This document shows, piece by piece, positions 58,747-64,000 of a stretch of 64,000 bases of DNA. The stretch spans positions 124,001 to 188,000 of the forward strand of contig JBIKJA010000002.1 of assembly GCA_044361315.1 (NCBI GenBank), given 5' to 3'. Made by a program: the position numbers and the translations under genes. The notes under the pieces are model-generated. The model did not search any database and was not told the DNA's origin. It saw only the letters and a list, made by a program, of their open reading frames with translations. This DNA is from Crocinitomix sp044361315. Lineage in GTDB: Bacteria; Bacteroidota; Bacteroidia; Flavobacteriales_D; Crocinitomicaceae. Numbering within the stretch: the stretch's first letter is position 1; each line of letters begins with the position of its first letter.

Positions 58747-61098
58747 ATGCAAGAGAATACTCATAAACCAAACAATTTTTTTGATTCCAAAGTTTTGGGA
58801 CATCCATCGGGGTTGTTCGTACTGTTTTTTACCGAAATGTGGGAACGATTTTCCTACTACGGGATGCGGGCTTTATTGGTGCTTTTTCTAATTAGTGCTT
58901 TTGGACTAGGTGGATGGAATTGGCCTTCATCGCATGCATTGTCGCTTTACGGCACTTATACAGCACTCGTATATATCACCCCAATTTTAGGAGGATTTAT
59001 TGCGGATAAATATATTGGATACAGGCGAGCAGTAGTGATTGGTGCTGTTATCATGACACTTGGACATGCCTCCATGGCGATTGAAACAAATAGCATCTTT
59101 TTATATATTGGAATTGGTTTATTGATTGTTGGAAATGGGTTCTTTAAACCAAACATGACCTCTATTGTGTCGCACATGTACAAAGATTTTCCTGAGAAAA
59201 AAGACGGTGCTTATACCATCTTTTACATGGGGGTAAACGCAGGTGCTTTCTTAGGGATTCTTTTATGTGGTTATATCGGCGAAAATATTAGCTGGAGTTA
59301 TGGATTCGGATTAGCAGGGATTTTCATGTTGCTGGGAATGTTGCAATTCCATTTTACACAAAAAATTCTTGGGGATGTTGGTTTAAAACCTGTTAAAACA
59401 GACGGCGCTTCTAATGCTAAACTTGAATTTGAAGGGGATAAATTGAATCCTTTCACCATGTTTGACCGGATTTTGATTGTTTTAAGTGCATTTATTGGTG
59501 TCACATGGGTTTTAAACGATCCTATCTCCAAAATTGGAGGAACTAACCTGTTAATGTTTAATGAAATTGATTATTCGAACCATTACATTGTTACTGGTCT
59601 TATTTTGTTCTTTACTCTGTTAACCACTCGAATCCTTCGTTACCCAGTCGTTACTCGTGATCGAATGCTCGCCATTGTAGTTTTTGCCTTCATGACGGTC
59701 ATCTTCTGGATGTGTTTCGAACAAGCTGGTGGATCAATGACCATTTTCGCAAATGATTTCACGAATCGAGTCATGGTGGGTAATTACTACTACATTTATC
59801 TCGTGGTCAACATAATTATTATCGTTGTGCCAGTTGCTATCATTACATGGGTACTATTAAAATTATTTAGACAAACCTTTGCAAAATACAAATTTGGAAA
59901 CTTAATTCTTTCTACAAGTTTTATCTTTATTTGGGGGATTATCTTTTGGATGATTCAACGCGATTTGAACTCGTACTCATACGTTGCAAACTATGACCAA
60001 GTTCAAACAGCAATTATTCCTGATCAGTATAATTTACACCCAGATCGAAAAGAAAAATTAAAGGCTATGTTGGTAGGAGGAGATTCTTTTGTAATTAATC
60101 CTGGGACAGAAGACAAAGAAAGTGTAAAAATAGATAGTGTTGTATACAACGGTGCCTCAATTGTTCTTGGTCATTCTAAAAAAGAAAAGAAATCAGAAAA
60201 AGAAGCTGAACAAGAAATTTTAGATTCGTTATTTACCGCAGCTGTTTTTGCCGTTCCTAACACGCAAGACGCTATGGTGTATTACCATGAGAAATTAGAG
60301 GTCAATAAAACACCTTTAAGCAACTTGCATTTTAACACTGTGATCACGGAAGAAACTGCTGTTGCAGCAGGTGAAAACATTGTAAAAGGAACTGTGACTA
60401 TTATTGAACCTGTGAAGTTAAAGGTAGGTGATAAATTAGCCTTAATGGACATGGATAAAGAAGGAAACATCGACTACTTAACCGATGAGCGTGTTAAAAA
60501 CATCCGAAAATCGGCGTTAGATGGTAAAGAAAATACAAATATCATCCCTGCGCAAGTAACCTTGATTAAAGATAAGGAAGTAGAAATTCCTGCTACTTGG
60601 TTTTTGATCCTTAACTCTTTATTTATAATTATTTTCGCTCCAATCGTATCAAAATGGTGGGAAAGTAAATACAACCCAAGCGCAAGTGTTAAATATGGTT
60701 TAGGATTGGTGCTATTAGGAGTTGGGTTCGGTGCTTTAGCATACGGATCAACTGGAATTGAAGCGGGTGCAAAAACTGCTTCTGTTAGTATGGTTTGGTT
60801 AGTATTAGCGTATTTATTTCACACCCTAGGTGAGTTATGTATTTCGCCTGTGGCACTGTCCTACGTAAGTAAATTGGTTCCAGGCCGTATGATCGCTATG
60901 ATGTTCGGTATCTGGTACATCGCTGTGGCAATTGGTAATAAATTGGCAGGAACCTTAGGAGGCCAAATTGAAAGCATCACCGAGACTTATGACATGACTA
61001 CGTTCTTCTTGATCTTCACCTTTATTCCAATTGGACTTGGTTTAATTGGTATCGCCATCTATAAAGTGATTAGTAAACTAATGCACGGCATTAGATAA
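58747..61098 (+). CDS. POT/PTR2-family proton-coupled peptide transporter
   Basis: A 783-residue MFS transporter for di- and tripeptides. The motif TEMWERFSYYGMRALLVL is the ExxER-type proton-coupling helix of POT proteins; GNGFFKPNMTSIVSHMY and FYMGVNAGAFLGILLCGYIG are the PTR2 signatures. A soluble insertion of about 190 residues (roughly 415-605) containing a charged coiled stretch (KKEKKSEKEAEQE) splits the C-terminal bundle; usual bacterial POTs are about 500 residues. Similar long forms occur in Bacteroidota. It lies divergently to an aminopeptidase gene. Confidence 0.93.
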   Translation: MQENTHKPNNFFDSKVLGHPSGLFVLFFTEMWERFSYYGMRALLVLFLISAFGLGGWNWPSSHALSLYGTYTALVYITPILGGFIADKYIGYRRAVVIGAVIMTLGHASMAIETNSIFLYIGIGLLIVGNGFFKPNMTSIVSHMYKDFPEKKDGAYTIFYMGVNAGAFLGILLCGYIGENISWSYGFGLAGIFMLLGMLQFHFTQKILGDVGLKPVKTDGASNAKLEFEGDKLNPFTMFDRILIVLSAFIGVTWVLNDPISKIGGTNLLMFNEIDYSNHYIVTGLILFFTLLTTRILRYPVVTRDRMLAIVVFAFMTVIFWMCFEQAGGSMTIFANDFTNRVMVGNYYYIYLVVNIIIIVVPVAIITWVLLKLFRQTFAKYKFGNLILSTSFIFIWGIIFWMIQRDLNSYSYVANYDQVQTAIIPDQYNLHPDRKEKLKAMLVGGDSFVINPGTEDKESVKIDSVVYNGASIVLGHSKKEKKSEKEAEQEILDSLFTAAVFAVPNTQDAMVYYHEKLEVNKTPLSNLHFNTVITEETAVAAGENIVKGTVTIIEPVKLKVGDKLALMDMDKEGNIDYLTDERVKNIRKSALDGKENTNIIPAQVTLIKDKEVEIPATWFLILNSLFIIIFAPIVSKWWESKYNPSASVKYGLGLVLLGVGFGALAYGSTGIEAGAKTASVSMVWLVLAYLFHTLGELCISPVALSYVSKLVPGRMIAMMFGIWYIAVAIGNKLAGTLGGQIESITETYDMTTFFLIFTFIPIGLGLIGIAIYKVISKLMHGIR

Positions 61099-61118
61099 AC
61101 TATTTAAAACTTTCTTCA

Positions 61119-61155
61119 AACGTCCGATTTGCTCGTCAAGTCGGACGTTTTTTTT
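61119..61155 (+). terminator. Intrinsic terminator of the POT transporter gene
   Basis: AACGTCCGA at 61119-61127 pairs with TCGGACGTT at 61141-61149 around a 13-nt loop, followed by T8. It starts 20 nt after the stop codon. Confidence 0.9.
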
Positions 61156-61664
61156 GTGCCTATTAGAAACTTGTCACATTTAAAGAGAACTGTCCTTGCG
61201 TCATTCTATCACAAGACTATTTATCAAAGTAAGTTGGGCGTTTTATACCAAATCTTATTATAAAATAGTCGCATCTATTTTATAATTTTAGATTGGTTAA
61301 TGCCTAAACTAAATAAATAGTACAATGAAATGAAATTGAAATTGGACTATATTATTTGTGGCTTCGGGATAACTTGTTCGCCCACTCCATCCTCGCGCAA
61401 CAAGCAACCACGCTCGCCGTTGTATCTTTTTCCCACCGCACATCCCATCGAAAAAAAAGGATGCCACTGTGATCGTTAACACAAAAAAGTAAGTCTAATT
61501 AACCCTTGGGATACTTATTTATAAAGAACCAAACCATATTCATCTATTCAATCCGCACTTAATTCTCTTTTTGAATCAATCTGGTTGAATTTAATGTTAA
61601 CTCACCTAGAAAATTTACAAACTATAATTACTTCAATCCCCTAATTCAAAACGAGCCGATAAAA
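61156..61664. other. Intergenic region with a GC-rich repeat block
   Basis: A stretch of about 510 bp between the transporter terminator and the end of the T9SS peptidase gene. Most of it is AT-rich and empty. A GC-rich block at about 61371-61475 is unlike its surroundings. It contains an imperfect inverted repeat, ATCTTTTTC near 61425 with GAAAAAAAAGGAT near 61450-61462. I see no gene in it. Confidence 0.55.
61371..61475. repeat. GC-rich dispersed-repeat-like block
   Basis: The block reads like degraded repeat debris: CTCGCGCAACAAGC, CCACCGCACATCCC and AAAAAAAAGGATGCCAC. From memory, intergenic elements of the type CTTTTT...CCACCGCAC...AAAAAGGAT are frequent in Flavobacteriia. Base composition differs sharply from the neighbours. 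It belongs to the same class of sites as the GC-rich blocks near 2276-2400 and 43310-43400. Confidence 0.45.
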
Positions 61665-63614
61665 TTATATTTTGGTAAATGTTGATTGGTTTCCGTTCAT
61701 TCGAATAAAATAGTGCCCTGCTGGCAATTCCGATACATCGATCGAATTGACACCAATTCCTAACACCCCAATTAGTACCGTTTTTCCTTGGGCATCAATT
61801 AATTGATAGGTGCTCGCATTTTGGTCATTTTCAACGGTTAAAATCGAATTTGCTGGATTTGGATAAATCGTTAAAGCTGATTTTTCTTCTGAAAGTTCTG
61901 CCAAATTCAGATTTTCATCAATACTGCCGTTGTTATTAATAATCCAATTACCTGGATCAATGGTTATTGATGTGGCTTCTCCAGATATAGGAAAAACATG
62001 CACTGTATGTTCGCTGTCTATGCCTGTCATTCGGACAATTTCTGACCCTCCTCCTACTTTTTGAACACGAATCGCTAAGTCATTTGTGAAAAATGGCGTT
62101 ACTCCCGGCATGGACGTTGTTTGATCCAAAACGACAATCAATTCTCCGCCCACCTGCGCGTATTCAATTGAATAGGTTGGATACCCTTCTCCATAATACC
62201 ATTCATTGAAAAAGGCGGTTAAGTCAACACCGCTAATTGTTTCTGCAATTTCTTTAAAATCAGCCGCTACTGCTGTACTATCTTTATAGGTTTCTTGATA
62301 GGTTTGCAAAATATCAAAAAACACCTCATCGTCATTTATCAAAAATCGAAAGGTGTGAACAATCGCAGCACCTTTATTATACGTTAATCTTCCGTCAAAT
62401 ATGCGTCCCACACTCAACGAATCTTCCACCCAAACTGAACCCCCGGCTTCGCCTTTAATATTCTCATGACGATCAGCCATCGAGGTCACCTCATCACCGG
62501 GATAAAACTCAGCAAGCATTAATTCTTCGGAATACGAAGCAAAACCTTCATTTAACCAGATATCTGACCAAGACGCACAGGTAACATTATCACCAAACCA
62601 TTGATGTCCTAATTCGTGTGCTGTAAGTGTTCTTTCAAAAAATCCTTGGGTGGTCATTGTTTGATGCTCCATTCCTCCGCCTAAAGGTGCCATACAATGG
62701 CCGTACTTTTCATTTGCAAACGGATACATCCCGTACAATTCAGAATAATGCTCTAAAAAATCAACCGTTTCGTTAATGTCATCCTCAAAATAAGGCAACG
62801 TGAGTGGATTGTTATAAATAAAGTTTTGAATCAAAATTGGTTCTGCTGCACCAATCGGATTTGCGTAGATCGAATAATCAACATATTCTGCAACCGCCAC
62901 TGAAATTAAATAATAAGCTATAGGATAATATGTTTTCCATTCATATCGTTTTTTGTCTCCCGGTAAATCGACCACCGCCGTTAAAAGTCCATTTGATCCT
63001 GCCATGTTTTCAGCACTGGTGGTTACATTGATGTAAACTGAATCAATTTTATCTGTCAATAATTGTTTACACGGAAACCATTCATACGCTGCAAAAGGCT
63101 CGCTTAAACTCCACGTCACTTGATTTCCCCACGAAGGTGATTCGTCATTTGTCATTCCACCACCTCCAAGGGGTCCTCCTCCTGTTGGTGGAAGTCCTTC
63201 GTAAGAAACTTGCAGGTAAAAATTATCACCGGCTAGGGCTTCATAAGGAACAATCACTGCTGATTCAATGCGCGTGAAAGGCATTGGAGTGACTCCATTC
63301 AATAAAATTTCATCAATCACAAAATCATCCCAAAGTTCGAATAAAAAAGTATCCATTTCGGCACTAGTCACCTCTACATGAATTTGAACATCTCCTGAAA
63401 TATAAGTGGATGTGCGCTCTAAATCAATCACCAAATTGTAAAAATGAACGTCATATTCTTGGGTTAAACCTATGTAATGATCACTTAACCTCGCTGATCT
63501 TTCTTCTGAATGATCATGTCCCTTAATTCGCTGACAACTGTATTCTGATTGTGCAACAGCTGAACTCGCTGAAAAACCTAGAATCAAAGAGCCGACCACT
63601 TTCAAAAATTTCAT
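61665..63614 (-). CDS. M1-family aminopeptidase with T9SS sorting domain
   Basis: A 649-residue exported peptidase from ATG 63614, where the signal peptide begins (MKFLKVVGSLILGF). The N-terminal sandwich is followed by the M1 catalytic domain: GGGMEHQTMT (variant of the GxMEN motif) and the zinc site TAHELGHQWFGDNV with the second Glu in NEGFASYSEE. The last 80 residues are a T9SS type A domain (LTIYPNPANSILTV to STFTKI). It therefore works outside the cell or at the surface, unlike the lipoprotein M1 enzyme at 56429. Confidence 0.92.
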   Translation of the reverse strand: MKFLKVVGSLILGFSASSAVAQSEYSCQRIKGHDHSEERSARLSDHYIGLTQEYDVHFYNLVIDLERTSTYISGDVQIHVEVTSAEMDTFLFELWDDFVIDEILLNGVTPMPFTRIESAVIVPYEALAGDNFYLQVSYEGLPPTGGGPLGGGGMTNDESPSWGNQVTWSLSEPFAAYEWFPCKQLLTDKIDSVYINVTTSAENMAGSNGLLTAVVDLPGDKKRYEWKTYYPIAYYLISVAVAEYVDYSIYANPIGAAEPILIQNFIYNNPLTLPYFEDDINETVDFLEHYSELYGMYPFANEKYGHCMAPLGGGMEHQTMTTQGFFERTLTAHELGHQWFGDNVTCASWSDIWLNEGFASYSEELMLAEFYPGDEVTSMADRHENIKGEAGGSVWVEDSLSVGRIFDGRLTYNKGAAIVHTFRFLINDDEVFFDILQTYQETYKDSTAVAADFKEIAETISGVDLTAFFNEWYYGEGYPTYSIEYAQVGGELIVVLDQTTSMPGVTPFFTNDLAIRVQKVGGGSEIVRMTGIDSEHTVHVFPISGEATSITIDPGNWIINNNGSIDENLNLAELSEEKSALTIYPNPANSILTVENDQNASTYQLIDAQGKTVLIGVLGIGVNSIDVSELPAGHYFIRMNGNQSTFTKI

Positions 63615-63629
63615 ACTATATTTTTTTCT

Positions 63630-63637
63630 CAAAGATA
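63630..63637 (-). promoter_or_regulatory. -7 element TATCTTTG with TTG at about 21 bp upstream
   Basis: An exact TAnnTTTG match on the minus strand, 15 nt before ATG 63614. A TTTTG lies 21 bp further upstream, near the spacing known for the Bacteroidota -33 element. It is the best two-part promoter in the window and rules out the longer reading from 63632. Confidence 0.6.
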
Positions 63638-63707
63638 GGTAATCCTATCAAATCCATACAAAAATCGTTGGGCAATGATTAAACGGTGGTAATTTGTCCA
63701 TAAACGG

Positions 63708-64000
63708 TTAAATAAATCGACTTTTATCGAGATTTAACCAAGAAAGAATGGAGTTACAAAAGATATCTTCGATCACCGCTGGTGACAAATCACTGTCCTC
63801 AATAAACTTTCCAATTTCCAAATCACCAAGTGGGAACGGATAATCTGAACCAAGACAAACACGTGATGAACCTTGTTGCTTCAGAATATATTTTAATAAA
63901 TCAATGTCGTGGGTGATACAATCTGTCCAAAATTTGCCAAGGTATTTTTTGGGATTTCGGTTATTGTCCACTGCCACCAAATCTGGTCGACAATTAAACC
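63708..64000 (-). CDS. ACMSD-like amidohydrolase, 5' part outside the window
   Basis: The C-terminal 97 residues of a metal-dependent hydrolase/decarboxylase; the frame runs off the right edge (CRPDLVAVDNN is readable at the border). The sequence CITHDIDLLKYILK followed by RVCLGSDYPFPLGDLE closely matches 2-amino-3-carboxymuconate-6-semialdehyde decarboxylase, where the Asp of GSDYPFP binds the active-site metal. It would belong to tryptophan breakdown through kynurenine and 3-hydroxyanthranilate. A related amidohydrolase of another pathway cannot be excluded from this piece. Confidence 0.82.
   Translation of the reverse strand, partial: FNCRPDLVAVDNNRNPKKYLGKFWTDCITHDIDLLKYILKQQGSSRVCLGSDYPFPLGDLEIGKFIEDSDLSPAVIEDIFCNSILSWLNLDKSRFI

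Overview
The window is a chromosomal stretch of an AT-rich member of the Bacteroidota, most likely a Flavobacteriales bacterium. The evidence is: a PorQ-type component of the type IX secretion system (T9SS) plus two proteins with C-terminal T9SS sorting domains; TonB-dependent receptor and DUF5686 proteins with carboxypeptidase-like N-terminal domains; a complete Na+-translocating NADH:quinone reductase (Nqr) operon; LytS/LytTR regulation; and many copies of the Bacteroidota -7 promoter element TAnnTTTG. Placement below order level (for example near Crocinitomicaceae) is only an impression. I found no rRNA, tRNA, CRISPR array, intact insertion sequence or complete prophage.

Layout. 1-1274: end of a menaquinone-type hotdog thioesterase and an isochorismate synthase. 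1283-2152: OmpA-like protein, followed by a repeat-rich gap. 2679-5260: Crp/Fnr regulator, methyltransferase, DUF6132 membrane protein, two single-domain rhodaneses and a YgaP-like membrane protein, probably a sulfur-handling cluster. 5337-8649 (minus): two beta-carbonic anhydrases, a SulP transporter and a small secreted protein, probably a bicarbonate module. 8974-12789: LytS/LytTR pair and a CPA2 antiporter. 12836-15532: PorQ, phosphoesterase, TruA, small membrane protein. 15684-21336: a long plus-strand run (Def, TPR lipoprotein, deacetylase-like protein, FemAB/GNAT-like transferase, SDR, Upp, membrane protein, HAD). 21462-27529: nqrABCDEF. 27743-32510: second CPA2 antiporter, CorA, zinc-ribbon SDR. 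32551-32796: orphan 3' fragment of a TolC-family gene. 32812-37450: TonB receptor, DsbA-like protein, FabF. 37568-43191: T9SS-exported sortilin-like repeat protein, a decayed Bro-N-like gene, a beta-barrel protein, a secreted protein of unknown function. 43615-48438: cold-shock protein and DnaE with a fused proofreading exonuclease. 48737-53374: ZIP transporter, methyltransferase, a SiaB/SiaC phosphosignalling pair, CoaE, Nnr. 53706-64000: DUF5686 protein, M1 peptidase lipoprotein, POT peptide transporter, T9SS-exported M1 peptidase and the end of an ACMSD-like amidohydrolase.

How it works together. Nqr pumps Na+ using NADH and reduces menaquinone, which the first genes help to make; the two CPA2 antiporters, CorA, ZIP and SulP handle ions. 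The two M1 aminopeptidases and the POT transporter suggest use of external peptides. There is no obvious defence island or complete novel system. The most unusual items are the SiaB/SiaC pair without SiaA/SiaD, the deacetylase/FemAB/SDR triad, the zinc-ribbon SDR, the TolC and Bro-N remnants, three GC-rich repeat clusters, and three genes whose -7 element ends exactly 4 nt before the start codon, which predicts leaderless mRNAs.
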